This document shows positions 28,582 through 38,242 of a stretch of DNA of 64,000 nt, in pieces. The stretch is taken from positions 1,364,001 through 1,428,000 of the forward strand of contig NC_014217.1 in assembly GCF_000092925.1 (NCBI RefSeq), written 5' to 3'. The notes beneath the pieces were generated by a model. It was not told where the DNA came from. It did not search any database and saw nothing but the letters and a program-made list of their open reading frames with translations. The DNA is from Ancylobacter novellus DSM 506. GTDB taxonomy: Bacteria; Pseudomonadota; Alphaproteobacteria; Rhizobiales; Xanthobacteraceae. Each line of letters opens with the position of its first letter. The stretch's first letter is position 1. The translations under genes and the position numbers were made by a program.

Positions 28582-29712
28582 ATGCGCGCCGAGCTCGCCG
28601 CGAGCGTCGACGAAATCCGTGAAGCCGCCGGCCTCCTGCGGCAGCACATCGATTTCGACCGTTCCAAGGCCCGCCTCGCCGAGCTGAACGCGCTCGCCGA
28701 GGACCCGAACCTGTGGAACGACCCCGAGCGCGCGCAGAAGCTGATGCAGGAGCGCGGCACGCTGGAGGACGGTCTCGGCGCCATCGAGCGGATCAATCGC
28801 GAGCTGGCCGACAATGTCGAACTGATCGAGCTCGGCGAGGCCGAGGGCGACGACAGCATCGTCGACGAGGCCGCCGCCGCGCTCGACCGCCTCAAGGCCG
28901 AAGTCGCCCGCCGCCAGCTCGAAGCCCTGCTCTCGGGCGAGGCGGATTCCAACGACAGCTATCTCGAAGTCCATGCCGGCGCCGGCGGCACCGACAGCCA
29001 GGACTGGGCGCTGATGCTGCTGCGCATGTACACGCGCTGGGCCGAGCGGCGCGGCTTCAAGGTCGAGCTGATCGAAGAGCAGGCGGGTGAAACCGCCGGG
29101 CTGAAGTCCGCCACCATGCTGGTGAAGGGCCACAACGCCTATGGCTGGCTGAAGACCGAGGGCGGCGTGCATCGCCTGGTGCGCATCTCGCCCTTCGATT
29201 CGAACGCGCGGCGCCAGACCTCCTTCGCCTCCATCGACGTCTATCCGGTGATCGACGACCGCATCGTGGTCGACATCAAGGAAGCCGATGTGCGCGTCGA
29301 CACGATGCGTTCGGGCGGCGCCGGCGGCCAGCACGTCAACAAGACCGAATCGGCGGTGCGCCTGACCCACATCCCGACCGGCATCGCCGTGGTCAGCCAG
29401 GGCGACCGCTCGCAGCACAAGAACCGCGCCACCGCCTGGGACATGCTGCGCGCCAAGCTCTACGAGATGGAGCTGAAGAAGCGCGAGGCGCAGGCCGCCG
29501 CCGACCAGGCCGCCAAGACCGACATCGGCTGGGGCCACCAGATCCGCTCCTATGTCCTCCAGCCCTACCAGCTGGTGAAGGACCTGCGCACCGGCGTCAC
29601 CTCCGGCACGCCGCAGGAGGTGCTGGACGGCGACCTCGACCCGTTCATGGAAGCCGCGCTCGCCCAGCGCGCCTATGGCGGCGGCCCGGCGAGCGTCGAG
29701 GACGTGGACTGA
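28582..29712 (+). CDS. prfB: Peptide chain release factor 2
   Basis: Recognises UGA and UAA stop codons. It is 376 residues, full length in a single frame. The N-terminal coiled-coil domain is REAAGLLRQHIDFDRSKARLAELNAL. Stop-codon recognition is at ISPFDSNARRQTSFASI (SPF), and the catalytic GGQ is in RSGGAGGQHVNKTESAVRLTH. There is no in-frame UGA near codon 25, so the programmed +1 frameshift that regulates RF2 in many bacteria is absent here. It is followed by a family A repeat. Confidence 0.97.
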   Translation: MRAELAASVDEIREAAGLLRQHIDFDRSKARLAELNALAEDPNLWNDPERAQKLMQERGTLEDGLGAIERINRELADNVELIELGEAEGDDSIVDEAAAALDRLKAEVARRQLEALLSGEADSNDSYLEVHAGAGGTDSQDWALMLLRMYTRWAERRGFKVELIEEQAGETAGLKSATMLVKGHNAYGWLKTEGGVHRLVRISPFDSNARRQTSFASIDVYPVIDDRIVVDIKEADVRVDTMRSGGAGGQHVNKTESAVRLTHIPTGIAVVSQGDRSQHKNRATAWDMLRAKLYEMELKKREAQAAADQAAKTDIGWGHQIRSYVLQPYQLVKDLRTGVTSGTPQEVLDGDLDPFMEAALAQRAYGGGPASVEDVD

Positions 29713-29742
29713 GGCGCCGGCGTGATAGCGGGCAGGTCCTGC

Positions 29743-29848
29743 GTCCTTCGAGGCCCGGCTGTGCCGGGCACCTCAGGATGAGGAAGGTCTAGGCTCCCGA
29801 TTCCTCATGCTGAGGAGCGGGGCAAAGCCCCGCGTCTCGAAGCACGCA
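29743..29848. repeat. Dispersed inverted repeat, family A copy 2
   Basis: Contains TCCTTCGAGGCCCGGC and GCACCTCAGGATGAGG, then a rearranged right half (CCTCATGCTGAGGAGCGG, GTCTCGAAGCACGC). It fills the space between the convergent prfB and peroxiredoxin genes. Confidence 0.85.
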
Positions 29849-29869
29849 GGCCCTCGACGCCGGCTCGCC

Positions 29870-30337
29870 TCACAACCCCTTCGCCGCCTCCAGAACCTCC
29901 TTGGCATGGCCGGCGACCTTCACCTTCGGCCAGATGCGAGCGATGCGGCCGTCGCGGTCGATCAAGAGCGTGGTGCGCTCGATGCCCATGAACTTGCGCC
30001 CGTACATCTGCTTCTCCGTCCACACGCCATAGGCCTCCAGCACGGCATGGGTCTCGTCGCCCAGGAGCGTGAAGCCGAGCCCCTGCTTGGCGCGGAAGCG
30101 CGCCAGTGCCTTGGCGGGATCGGCCGAGACGCCGATGAGGCGCGTGTCGGCGGCGTCGAACGCGTCCTTGAGTTGGTTGAAGTCGTGCGCCTCCAGCGTG
30201 CAGCCTTGCGTGCCGGCCTTCGGGTAGAAGTACAGCACCAGCTTGCGTCCTCGGCAGGAGGCAAGTGTCACGCTCTCGCCCGTATCGGTGCCGAGGGTGA
30301 AGTCAGGAGCGGGCTGTCCGACGGCGATCTTGCTCAT
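29870..30337 (-). CDS. bcp: Peroxiredoxin, Bcp/PrxQ type
   Basis: Thiol peroxidase, about 155 residues. PDFTL near the N-terminus and the peroxidatic site YPKAGTQGCTLEAHDF with T43 and C46. Most PrxQ proteins have a resolving Cys five residues later (CTKEACDF); here that place is His51, and C28 is the only other Cys, so the enzyme is probably 1-Cys or uses C28 or an external thiol. Later motifs are RTTLLIDRDGRIARIW and HAKEVLEA. ATG at 30337 (MSKIAVGQPAPDF); the ORF runs 14 codons further upstream. Divergent from the AsmA-like gene. Confidence 0.93.
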   Translation of the reverse strand: MSKIAVGQPAPDFTLGTDTGESVTLASCRGRKLVLYFYPKAGTQGCTLEAHDFNQLKDAFDAADTRLIGVSADPAKALARFRAKQGLGFTLLGDETHAVLEAYGVWTEKQMYGRKFMGIERTTLLIDRDGRIARIWPKVKVAGHAKEVLEAAKGL

Positions 30338-30489
30338 TTGCCTTCCTTTCGGCGCGATTTGGCGCAATCGGCTGACCAATAGCGCCGCGCAGCAGCTGAA
30401 AGCAAAGCGTCAGCCAGTGTGTGGAAAGGTGTCGCCGCTCGTCCGCCGCGCGGGCATTATGGTGAAGCTTGCGGGGATTCGAGCCGTAG

Positions 30490-33400
30490 ATGAAAGAGCC
30501 GACGACGCACAGGTCGGATTCCGGCGGTAAGCGCCACGTCAAGCGACTGCGGATGCGGCGCGCGGCGAAGGCGTGCGCCGTCCCGGCCGGCAAGCGGCGC
30601 TGGCTGCGCATCTGCGGCTGGTCGGCGGGCTCGGTCGCCGGCGCCCTGGTGGCGGTCTTCGTCCTCGTCTACCTGCTCTTTTCCACCGGCATGCTCACCG
30701 TCGACATGGCCCGTCCCTATGTCGAGCGGGCGCTGGAAGCGCGGATCGGCGAGGGCCGCGCCGTGGCGATCGGCGGCATCGTCGCCGACCGCGCCAGCGA
30801 TGGCGGCATCCTCCTGCGCGCCAGCGACATCACCGTGCGCGATCCCGATGGCGACATCGTCGCCGCCGCGCCGCAGGCCGAGGTGGCGCTGCAGGACAGC
30901 TGGCTGCCGTGGCTGATGCAGCCCAAGCGGGTCGATCTCGTCGGCGTGCGGCTGAACATCCTGATCGACGCGCAGGGCCAGCTCGCGGTCTCCACCGAAG
31001 GCGGCAGCACATTGCGCGCCTCGCCCCAGGACGCGCCCGCTCCGGATGCGGCGTCGCCGGCGTCTTCCGCCGCTGTCCCGCCGCCCACGGCCGCCGCTCC
31101 CCCCGCCGGGACGGCCGCGCCGTCGACCCCGGTGACCGAGGCGGTGACGCCGTTCGGCCCGCTGCGCCTCGCGGCCGTGGCGGCGCTGGCCGACCGGATC
31201 GACCATAGCGGGCTCGACGGCGGCAAGCTCAGCGAGATCGGCCTCAAGGAAGGCGTCGTCGTCATCCGCAGCGACATCAGCGGCCGGCAATGGACCTTCG
31301 ACGACATCGACCTGTCGCTGTCGCGGCCGCCGGCCGGCGGCGTGAGCTTCGACGTGAAGGCCGGCGGAACGGACGGGCCCTGGTCGGCGCGCGCCACCAT
31401 CGGCGCGCTGGTCGACACGCAGCGCGAGCTCTCGCTCGAAGTGCGCGACCTCGCCCCCCGCGACCTGCTGATCGCCGCCGGCAAGGCGGGCGACGACATC
31501 CTCGCCACCTCGCCGCTCACGGTGGACCTCAAGGCCCGCATCGACCGCGCCGGCATGCTGATCTCGACGGAGGGGCGCCTCGCCGCCGGCGCCGGCGAAT
31601 TGCAGCTCGGTCCGGATGTCGGCGGGCGCATGCTGATCGACGAGGCGGCCATCGCCTTCAACCTCGATCCGGCGCACCGGCAGATCAACCTGACCTCGGT
31701 GGCGGTGCAGGCGGGCCCCTTCGGCATGGACCTGTCGGGCGTCGTGAGCATGCCGGCGGATGCGGCGGGCAAGTGGAGCCTGCACACCACCTCGGCGAAG
31801 GCGAGCTTCGGCGGCGGCGGAATCCATGCCGAGAAGGAGCCGCCCTTGCTCCTCGACGACATCGCCATCGACCTCTCCTTCGATCCGGCGGCCCAGAAGG
31901 TGACCATCGACCGTGGCGACCTCAAGGGGCCGCAGGGCGGGCTGACGCTCGGCGGCGCGCTCGAACTCGGTCCGCCGGAGCCCTCGCTCGCCCTGACGGT
32001 GTCGGCGACGCCGATGTCGGTCACCTCGCTGAAGCGGCTCTGGCCGGTGCTCGCGGCGCCGGAGCCGCGCCACTGGGTCTACGAGAACCTCATCTCCGGC
32101 AACGTGACCTCGGCGGAGATTGCCTTCAAGGCGCCGTTCTCCTCCATCGGCAACAAGAGCAAGCCGCTGGCCGACGATGCCCTGACCATCAATGTCGTCG
32201 GCACCGATGGCAGCTTCCACCCGGTCCCGGGGCTGCCTCCCGTCTCCGGCGCGGACGTGACCGTGCGCGTGACCGGCCGCACCGCCCATGTTCTCGTCGC
32301 CGACGGCGCGATCGACACGCCGGGCAAGCGCCGCCTGAATGTGAGCGAAGGCGTCTTCGACATTTCCGACACCGCGCCGGCGAAGCCGGAGGCGAAGGTG
32401 AGGGTGACGGTCGACGGCTCGGCCGCGGCCGCCATCGAGCTGGCCGGCATGCCGGCGCTGCGCGGCCCGGCGGCGATTCCCCTCGATGCCTCCTCGGCGA
32501 CGGGCACGATCGACGGCACCGCGCAGATCAGCGTGCGGCTGTCCGAGCATATCGAGCCTTCCGACGTCGACTTCGCCTTCGATGCCGACCTGAAGGACTT
32601 CGGGGCCGCCAAGGTGGCGTTCGGCCAGAATCTCGACGACGCCACCGTGCGTGCCTTCGTCACGCCGGCCGCCACCGTGCTGCGCGGCGAGGGCAAGTTC
32701 GGCGGGGCGCCGGCGAGCTTCGAATATGCCAAGCCGGTCGACGGCGACATGACCTTCGTGCTGCAGGCGACGCTGGACGACGCGGCCCGGCAGAAGCTCG
32801 GCATGGATCTCGCCGGCCTGTCCGGCACGGTGGGCGTCAAGCTGTCCGGCGTCGTCGGCGCCAAGTCCAAGACCGCGGACGTCGACATCGATCTCACCGG
32901 GGCGCGTCTTGCCGAGCTGGTGCCGGGCTGGTCGAAGCCGGCCGGCAAGCAGGCGAGGCTGACCGCCAAGGCGACGGTGACGTCCGCCGGCACCAAGCTC
33001 GACGACCTGGTGGTGAGCGGGCAGGGGGTGAACATACGCGGCACCGTCGAGCTCGACTCCAAGGCCGGGCTGGTCAGCGCCAACCTGCCGACCTTCCAGC
33101 TTTCCGACGGCGACAAGGCCAGCGTGAAGGCCGAGAACGCCGATGGCGTGATGAAGGTCACCGTGCGCGGTGAGGTGATCGAGGCGCGGGCCTTCCTCAA
33201 GCATCTGCTCGAAGCCCCCGTCGCCGGCCGGCCGAACGAGAAGCCGCTCGACATCGACCTCGACGTCAATCTCGGCGTGGTCGTCGGCAATAATGGCGAG
33301 ACCATGCGCCAGGCGGTGCTCAAGCTGTCGCGCCGCGGCGGCGACCTGCGGGCCTTCACGCTCGGCGCGCTGGTCGGCCGCGACGGCGGGGTCAACGGCG

Positions 33401-34053
33401 ATCTGGCGCCGCAGGGCAATGGCCGTCCGAAGCTGCGGGTGGCGACAAGCGACGCCGGCGCGCTGCTGCGCTTCATCAATCTCTATGCCCGCATCTATGG
33501 CGGCGACATGTGGATCGACGTCGACGCCCCGCGCGGCGACGGCAAGCCGCAGCTCGGCATCATCAACATGCGCGACTTCGTCATCCGCGGCGAACCGGGC
33601 CTCGACCGCCTGATCGCGGCGGCGCCGTCGTCCACGCGCGACGGGCGCCTGCAGCCGGGCTCGGCCATCGCCTTTCGCAAGCTTCAGGTCGATTTCCAGC
33701 GCTCGGCCGAGCAGCTCACCATTCGCGAGGGCGCCATCTGGGGCCCGACCATCGGCTCGACCTTCGACGGCACGCTCGACTTCGCCGCCGACCGCATCTC
33801 GGTGCGCGGCACCTTCGTGCCGGCCTATGGGCTGAACAATCTGTTCAGCCGCCTGCCGGTGGTCGGCTTCTTCCTCGGCGGCGGGCCGAATGAGGGGCTG
33901 GTGGGCGTGACCTACGAGATCGTCGGCCCGCTCTCCGGCCCGACGCTGCGGGTGAACCCGATCTCCGCCGTGGCGCCGGGCTTCCTGCGCAAGATCTTCG
34001 AGTTCCGCCAGGCGCCCGATCCCACGCCGCCGGCCGTGGTGCCGACGCGGTAG
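30490..34053 (+). CDS. AsmA-like/DUF3971 envelope protein (YhdP-like)
   Basis: 1187 residues. Basic N-terminal tail, one membrane helix (SVAGALVAVFVLVYLLFSTG), then a very long beta-rich periplasmic region. The end (QVDFQRSAEQLTIREGAIWG, VRGTFVPAYGLNNLFSRLPV, GPTLRVNPISAVAPGFLR) is the conserved C-terminal AsmA_2 signature. Between residues about 178-220 there is a Pro/Ala-rich linker. Large AsmA-like proteins (YhdP, TamB, YdbH) are proposed bridges for phospholipid transport to the outer membrane. A lipid-transport role here is inference from the family. Confidence 0.88.
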   Translation: MKEPTTHRSDSGGKRHVKRLRMRRAAKACAVPAGKRRWLRICGWSAGSVAGALVAVFVLVYLLFSTGMLTVDMARPYVERALEARIGEGRAVAIGGIVADRASDGGILLRASDITVRDPDGDIVAAAPQAEVALQDSWLPWLMQPKRVDLVGVRLNILIDAQGQLAVSTEGGSTLRASPQDAPAPDAASPASSAAVPPPTAAAPPAGTAAPSTPVTEAVTPFGPLRLAAVAALADRIDHSGLDGGKLSEIGLKEGVVVIRSDISGRQWTFDDIDLSLSRPPAGGVSFDVKAGGTDGPWSARATIGALVDTQRELSLEVRDLAPRDLLIAAGKAGDDILATSPLTVDLKARIDRAGMLISTEGRLAAGAGELQLGPDVGGRMLIDEAAIAFNLDPAHRQINLTSVAVQAGPFGMDLSGVVSMPADAAGKWSLHTTSAKASFGGGGIHAEKEPPLLLDDIAIDLSFDPAAQKVTIDRGDLKGPQGGLTLGGALELGPPEPSLALTVSATPMSVTSLKRLWPVLAAPEPRHWVYENLISGNVTSAEIAFKAPFSSIGNKSKPLADDALTINVVGTDGSFHPVPGLPPVSGADVTVRVTGRTAHVLVADGAIDTPGKRRLNVSEGVFDISDTAPAKPEAKVRVTVDGSAAAAIELAGMPALRGPAAIPLDASSATGTIDGTAQISVRLSEHIEPSDVDFAFDADLKDFGAAKVAFGQNLDDATVRAFVTPAATVLRGEGKFGGAPASFEYAKPVDGDMTFVLQATLDDAARQKLGMDLAGLSGTVGVKLSGVVGAKSKTADVDIDLTGARLAELVPGWSKPAGKQARLTAKATVTSAGTKLDDLVVSGQGVNIRGTVELDSKAGLVSANLPTFQLSDGDKASVKAENADGVMKVTVRGEVIEARAFLKHLLEAPVAGRPNEKPLDIDLDVNLGVVVGNNGETMRQAVLKLSRRGGDLRAFTLGALVGRDGGVNGDLAPQGNGRPKLRVATSDAGALLRFINLYARIYGGDMWIDVDAPRGDGKPQLGIINMRDFVIRGEPGLDRLIAAAPSSTRDGRLQPGSAIAFRKLQVDFQRSAEQLTIREGAIWGPTIGSTFDGTLDFAADRISVRGTFVPAYGLNNLFSRLPVVGFFLGGGPNEGLVGVTYEIVGPLSGPTLRVNPISAVAPGFLRKIFEFRQAPDPTPPAVVPTR

Positions 34054-34082
34054 GGCGCCCGCTCGGCCATCATCCATTACGC

Positions 34083-34178
34083 CGTCATCCCGGACGGCCG
34101 TTAGGCCGATCCGGGATCGCGCAAACATTGGAGAGCGATCCCGGCTCTACGCCCTTCGGGCTTCGGCCGGGATGACGC
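34083..34178. repeat. Dispersed inverted repeat, family B copy 1
   Basis: CGTCATCCCGGACGGCCG at the left and GGCCGGGATGACG at the right, with an inner CCGATCCGGGATCGC and GCGATCCCGGCTCTACG. The same words occur at 41234-41274 and in part at 51967-52004. It lies between convergent genes and could act as a bidirectional terminator stem. Confidence 0.85.
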
Positions 34179-34202
34179 CTTTTTGTTACGGCAAGGCCGC
34201 CC

Positions 34203-35474
34203 TTACACCGGCCGCAGCAGGACGTGCTTCTTCTTGCCGAGCGACAGCTTGACCACGCCCTCGGGGGTGAGGTCGCGGGCGGTCAGCACGGCCTTCTCGT
34301 CGGTGACGGTGGCGTCGTTCACCTTCAGCCCGCCGCCCTTGATCTGCCGGCGCGCCTCGCCGTTCGAGGCGACGAGCCCCGTCTTCTCGGCAAACGCCGC
34401 GAGCACGCCGATGCCGGCCTCCAGCTCGCCCGCCGGCACCTCGACGGTCGGCAGATCCGCGGAGAGCCCGCCTTCCTCGAAGGTCTTGCGCGCCGTCTCC
34501 GCCGCCGCTTCCGCCGCCGCGCGGCCGTGCAGCATGGCGGTGACCTCGGTGGCGAGGATCTTCTTCACCTCGTTGAGCTCCGCGCCGCCGAGCGCGGAAA
34601 GCCGGGCGATCTCCGCCATGGGCAGCGTGGTGTAGAGCTTGAGGAAGCGCGGCACGTCCGCGTCCTCGGTGTTGCGCCAGTACTGCCAGAACTCGTAGGG
34701 GCCGAGCAGGTCGGCATTCAGCCACACGGCGCCGCCCAGCGTCTTGCCCATCTTGGCGCCGGAGGCGGTGGTGAGCAGCGGCGAGGTCAGCGCATAGAGC
34801 TGCGGGCTGCCCATGCGGTGGCCGAGATCGATGCCGTTGACGATGTTGCCCCACTGGTCGGAGCCGCCCATCTGCAGCCGCACGCCGTAGCGCTTGTTCA
34901 GCTCCACGAAGTCGTAGGCCTGCAGGATCATGTAGTTGAATTCGAGGAAGGACAGCGACTGCTCGCGCTCCAGCCGCATCTTCACACTGTCGAAGGACAG
35001 CATGCGGTTGACCGAGAAGTGCCGGCCGACGTCGCGCAGGAACTCCAGGTAGTTGAGCTCGCGCAGCCATTCGGCGTTGTTGATCATCAGCGCGCCGCGA
35101 AGGCTGTCGCCGTGGTTGCTGTCGCCGTAGCTCAGGTAGTTCGAGAACACCCGCCTGATCGAGGCGATGTTGGCCTCGATCGTGTCCACGGTCATGAGCT
35201 GGCGCGCCTCGTCCTTGAAGGACGGGTCACCCACCATGCCGGTGCCGCCGCCCATGAGCGAGACGGGGCGGTGGCCGGTCTGCTGCAGCCAGTGCAGCAT
35301 CATGATCTGGATCAGGCCGCCGGCATGCAGGCTCGGCGCCGTCGGGTCGAAGCCGATATAGGCCGTGACGGTTTCCTTCGCGAAGAGATCGTCGAGGCCC
35401 TGTTCATCGGAGATCTGATGAATGAAGCCGCGCTCGTCCAGCGTGCGGAGGAAATCGGATCGGAACTTGCTCAT
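34203..35474 (-). CDS. tyrS: Tyrosyl-tRNA synthetase
   Basis: Class I aminoacyl-tRNA synthetase, 423 residues. The HIGH-like motif is in [20 protein letters not shown], tyrosine site [30 protein letters not shown], and the KMSKS-equivalent [13 protein letters not shown]-terminal S4 RNA-binding domain ([20 protein letters not shown]). ATG at 35474. Divergent from anmK with 91 bp between. Confidence 0.98.
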   Translation of the reverse strand: MSKFRSDFLRTLDERGFIHQISDEQGLDDLFAKETVTAYIGFDPTAPSLHAGGLIQIMMLHWLQQTGHRPVSLMGGGTGMVGDPSFKDEARQLMTVDTIEANIASIRRVFSNYLSYGDSNHGDSLRGALMINNAEWLRELNYLEFLRDVGRHFSVNRMLSFDSVKMRLEREQSLSFLEFNYMILQAYDFVELNKRYGVRLQMGGSDQWGNIVNGIDLGHRMGSPQLYALTSPLLTTASGAKMGKTLGGAVWLNADLLGPYEFWQYWRNTEDADVPRFLKLYTTLPMAEIARLSALGGAELNEVKKILATEVTAMLHGRAAAEAAAETARKTFEEGGLSADLPTVEVPAGELEAGIGVLAAFAEKTGLVASNGEARRQIKGGGLKVNDATVTDEKAVLTARDLTPEGVVKLSLGKKKHVLLRPV

Positions 35475-35565
35475 ATCGGGCCTGCGGGCATCAACGCCAT
35501 GTTAGGAGGGGCGGGTGGATGTATCAGCTTCGCGCCCCGAAAGCATCCCGCGCCGGAGTTTGTGC

Positions 35566-36720
35566 ATGTCCCGCCCCGTGAAGGCCATCGGCCTGATGAG
35601 CGGCACCTCGCTCGACGGGGTGGACGTCGCGCTGATCGAGACCGATGGCGAGAATGTTGCCGCCTTCGGGCCGGGGCGGACCTATGCCTATGCGGAGGCC
35701 GACCGGGCGCTGCTGATGCGGGCGCTGGAGGAGGCGAAGCCGCTCACCGACCGCAGTGCCCGGCCCGGCGTGCTGGCCGAGGCGGAGCGGGTGGTGACCG
35801 AGCGCCATGCGCAGGCGCTGGCGGCGTTCCTCGCAGAGTTTCCCGAGCATCGCGACGTCGCGGCGGTGGGCTTCCATGGCCAGACCGTGCTGCACCGGCC
35901 GGAAATCCGGCTGACGGTGCAGATAGGCGACGGCCCGGCGCTCGCGTGGGCGATCCGCGCGCTCACCCCGGCGCCAGGCCCGGCGCTGGTCTACGACCTG
36001 CGCGCCGCCGACGTCGCCGCGGGCGGGCAGGGGGCGCCGCTGGTGCCCGCCTATCACCGGGCGCTTGCGCAGGGCCTGGTGAAGGAGCTGGCGCTGCCCG
36101 GCCCCTTGCTGGTGCTCAATCTCGGCGGTGTGGCCAACATCACCTGGCTCGACGGTGAAGCCGATCCCATCGCCTGCGACACCGGCCCGGCCAATGCGCT
36201 GATCGACGATTTCATGAAGGCGCGCACCGGCGTGCCGGTCGACCGCGACGGAGCGGCGGCGGCGGCGGGGCGGGTCGACGAGACGGTGATCGCGCGCCTG
36301 CTCACCCATCCCTTCTTCTCAAGGAAACCGCCGAAGTCGCTGGATCGGAACGATTTTCGCGAATGGGTTGCGGTGCATGGCGGCCTCGACGCGATGAGCG
36401 TGGAAGACGGCGCAGCGACGCTGACGGCGCTCACCGCGGCCTGCGTCGGGGCGATCCTGCCGCATCTGCCGAAGCGCCCGGCGACGCTGATCGCGGCCGG
36501 CGGCGGGGCGCACAACCCGACGCTTCTCGCCATGCTCCGGGAGCGCCTCGGCGTCGAGGTGGTGACGGCGGATGCGGTGGGCTGGTCGGGCGACGCGTTG
36601 GAAGCGCAGGCTTTCGCCTTCCTGGCGGTGCGGTCCCTGCGCGGCCTTCCGCTGAGCTTCCCGACCACGACGGGCGTGCCCCGGCCGATGCTCGGCGGGG
36701 TCGTCATCGCGGCCGGCTGA
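35566..36720 (+). CDS. anmK: Anhydro-N-acetylmuramic acid kinase
   Basis: Recycles cell-wall 1,6-anhydroMurNAc to MurNAc-6-phosphate using ATP. About 384 residues, normal. Signature [19 protein letters not shown] at the N-terminus, [39 protein letters not shown] and a C-terminal ATP site [15 protein letters not shown] at 35566 with GGAG 8 bases upstream. Without nearby murQ the downstream step must lie elsewhere. Confidence 0.96.
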   Translation: MSRPVKAIGLMSGTSLDGVDVALIETDGENVAAFGPGRTYAYAEADRALLMRALEEAKPLTDRSARPGVLAEAERVVTERHAQALAAFLAEFPEHRDVAAVGFHGQTVLHRPEIRLTVQIGDGPALAWAIRALTPAPGPALVYDLRAADVAAGGQGAPLVPAYHRALAQGLVKELALPGPLLVLNLGGVANITWLDGEADPIACDTGPANALIDDFMKARTGVPVDRDGAAAAAGRVDETVIARLLTHPFFSRKPPKSLDRNDFREWVAVHGGLDAMSVEDGAATLTALTAACVGAILPHLPKRPATLIAAGGGAHNPTLLAMLRERLGVEVVTADAVGWSGDALEAQAFAFLAVRSLRGLPLSFPTTTGVPRPMLGGVVIAAG

Positions 36721-36952
36721 GGTTGTCGCCTTCACCAGCGCAGCCGCCACTGCAAGCAAAGCTGAAGGCGTCATTCAGAAAAACTGAATTCAGTGAACGA
36801 TTGTCGCAGTATTCCTGAAACGCATTAGTGCGATGCAAAATCGTGTGATGCACTGCACAATATTCCAACTATGTTCGGGGCTCCCGGAAGTCCGGCTCGC
36901 CAGGCAGGCAGCTTCCTCTTCAACACGCCTGGACAGAACTTGGAGCACCCCG
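36721..36952. promoter_or_regulatory. AT-richer upstream region of the small secreted protein
   Basis: The part 36770-36875 is markedly lower in GC than its surroundings. It contains a perfect 12-bp palindrome ACTGAATTCAGT (36783-36794), and further TTCAG and CTGAA words flank it. A promoter is likely here, but the -35 and -10 boxes are not clear enough to name. Confidence 0.45.
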
Positions 36953-37321
36953 ATGCGCGCCCTTTCCCGCGACCTTCTCCCCCTGGCCATGGCGGCCGGC
37001 CTGATCGCCGTCGCCTTCATCGCCCCCGTCCGCGCTGCCGACAAGGCGCCCGGCCTGCGTCCCGCCACCGCCCAGAAGATCGAACTCGGCTACGTCACCG
37101 GCGTCGCCTATTACACCTCCGAGAATGACGGCTATCACGTCGTCGCCACGCTGAGCGTCGCCGACGGCGCGCCGGTACGCGTCGCCGCCACGCTCCAGCC
37201 GGAGCAGGCGATGAGCTTCTCGGTGCCGGGCGCGCCCGATGGCGCCAGCCGCACCGTCGAGATCGCCCGCCGCGGCGACGTGCTGACGGTGAACGAGCCC
37301 GCCCGCCTCGTGCTGAACTGA
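36953..37321 (+). CDS. Small secreted protein of unknown function
   Basis: 122 residues with a clear signal peptide (LLPLAMAAGLIAVAFIAPVRA, cleavage before ADKAP). The mature part is beta-rich: IELGYVTGVAYYTSENDGYHVVATLSV and MSFSVPGAPDGASRTVEIARRGD. No Cys. Not assigned to a family. ATG at 36953 with GGAG (36942-36945) in place. A strong terminator follows, so it is a single-gene unit. Confidence 0.8.
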   Translation: MRALSRDLLPLAMAAGLIAVAFIAPVRAADKAPGLRPATAQKIELGYVTGVAYYTSENDGYHVVATLSVADGAPVRVAATLQPEQAMSFSVPGAPDGASRTVEIARRGDVLTVNEPARLVLN

Positions 37322-37344
37322 GCGGCCCGGCAGTCCAAAAGCAG

Positions 37345-37372
37345 AAAGCCCGGCGCTAGGCCGGGCTTTTTT
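37345..37372 (+). terminator. Intrinsic terminator
   Basis: Stem AAAGCCCGGC / GCCGGGCTTT with a five-base loop, then TTTTGTTTG. It closes the small secreted protein unit; on the other strand it lies past the end of the hydrolase gene. Confidence 0.88.
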
Positions 37373-37426
37373 GTTTGTCGTGGTCCTCAGGACGAGGTCG
37401 CTTCTGAAGGAGGCTGGAAAGCCCGT

Positions 37427-38092
37427 TCAGGCCGCCGTGATCTTCTTTGCCGTCTCGGGCAGGCGCTTGTCGAGATAGGCGCCGACGACCTCCATCAACT
37501 CCTCGGTCTTGCCGTCGAAGAAATGGTTGGCGCCCGCGACCGTCTGCTGGTCGATGACGATGCCCTTCTGCGTCTTCAGCTTCTCGACCAGGCCGGTGAC
37601 CGCGGAGAACGGCACCACCGCGTCCTTGTCACCATGCACGAACAGGCCGGAGGACGGGCAGGGGGCGAGGAAGGAGAAGTCGTAGAGGTTCGCCGGGGCG
37701 GCGATCGAGATGAAGCCCTCGACCTCGGGCCGGCGCATCAGGAGCTGCATGCCGATCCAGGCGCCGAAGGAGAAGCCGGCGATCCAGCAGGCGCGCGCGT
37801 CCGGGTTGATCGACTGCGCCCAGTCCAGCGCCGCGGCGGCATCCGCCAGCTCGCCCTGGCCGTGGTCGAACGTGCCCTGCGAGCGGCCGACGCCGCGGAA
37901 GTTGAAGCGCAGCGTCGAGAAGCCCCGGTTCACGAACTGGTAGTAGAGGTTGTAGACGACCGGGTTGTTCATCGTGCCGCCGAACTGCGGGTGCGGGTGC
38001 AGGATGATGGCGATCGGCGCGTGGCGCTGCTTGGCCGGCTGGTAGCGGCCCTCGAGCCGCCCCTTCTCGCCGGTGAAAATGACCTCAGGCAT
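37427..38092 (-). CDS. Alpha/beta hydrolase
   Basis: 221 residues, cytoplasmic, no signal. Oxyanion region ILHPHPQFGGTMNN, FNFRGVGRSQGTFDHGQGE, nucleophile elbow GFSFGAW (Ser in GxSxG), acid HGDKDAVVPF and catalytic His in VAGANHFFDG. This subtype, often annotated as a CocE/YghX-like or dienelactone-hydrolase-like esterase, is commonly next to the suf cluster in Hyphomicrobiales. Its substrate is unknown. It is divergent from the suf operon. Confidence 0.88.
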   Translation of the reverse strand: MPEVIFTGEKGRLEGRYQPAKQRHAPIAIILHPHPQFGGTMNNPVVYNLYYQFVNRGFSTLRFNFRGVGRSQGTFDHGQGELADAAAALDWAQSINPDARACWIAGFSFGAWIGMQLLMRRPEVEGFISIAAPANLYDFSFLAPCPSSGLFVHGDKDAVVPFSAVTGLVEKLKTQKGIVIDQQTVAGANHFFDGKTEELMEVVGAYLDKRLPETAKKITAA

Positions 38093-38197
38093 GTAGTGCG
38101 TGACCTTGGATGCGGCGGGGCAAGGCGAATCCGTCGGGAGGGGCCGGCATGTGCGCGTCCGGCGCGTGTCCCAAAGGACTGCTTTACCGCAGGCGCC

Positions 38198-38226
38198 TTG
38201 ACGACAAAGGGTAAGAACCCTAACTT
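38198..38226 (+). promoter_or_regulatory. Candidate sigma-70 promoter of the suf operon
   Basis: TTGACG (38198-38203), 17-bp spacer, TAACTT (38221-38226). The -35 is near consensus and the -10 is weak. The Irr-type box begins two bases further on, so a bound repressor would cover the start site. Confidence 0.5.
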
Positions 38227-38227
38227 A

Positions 38228-38242
38228 TTAGAATAATTCTAA
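38228..38242. promoter_or_regulatory. ICE-type iron control element (Irr box)
   Basis: TTAGAA-TAA-TTCTAA, a perfect inverted repeat matching the core of the ICE motif bound by the Fur-family regulator Irr in Rhizobiales. It is in an AT-rich island of otherwise GC-rich DNA, just downstream of a promoter-like element and 214 bp before the desulfurase start. Confidence 0.72.

Noticed and set aside
30457..34128. 1223-residue minus-strand frame opposite the AsmA-like gene
   Set aside because: Composition is shadow-like; the plus-strand frame has a membrane helix and the AsmA C-terminal signature.
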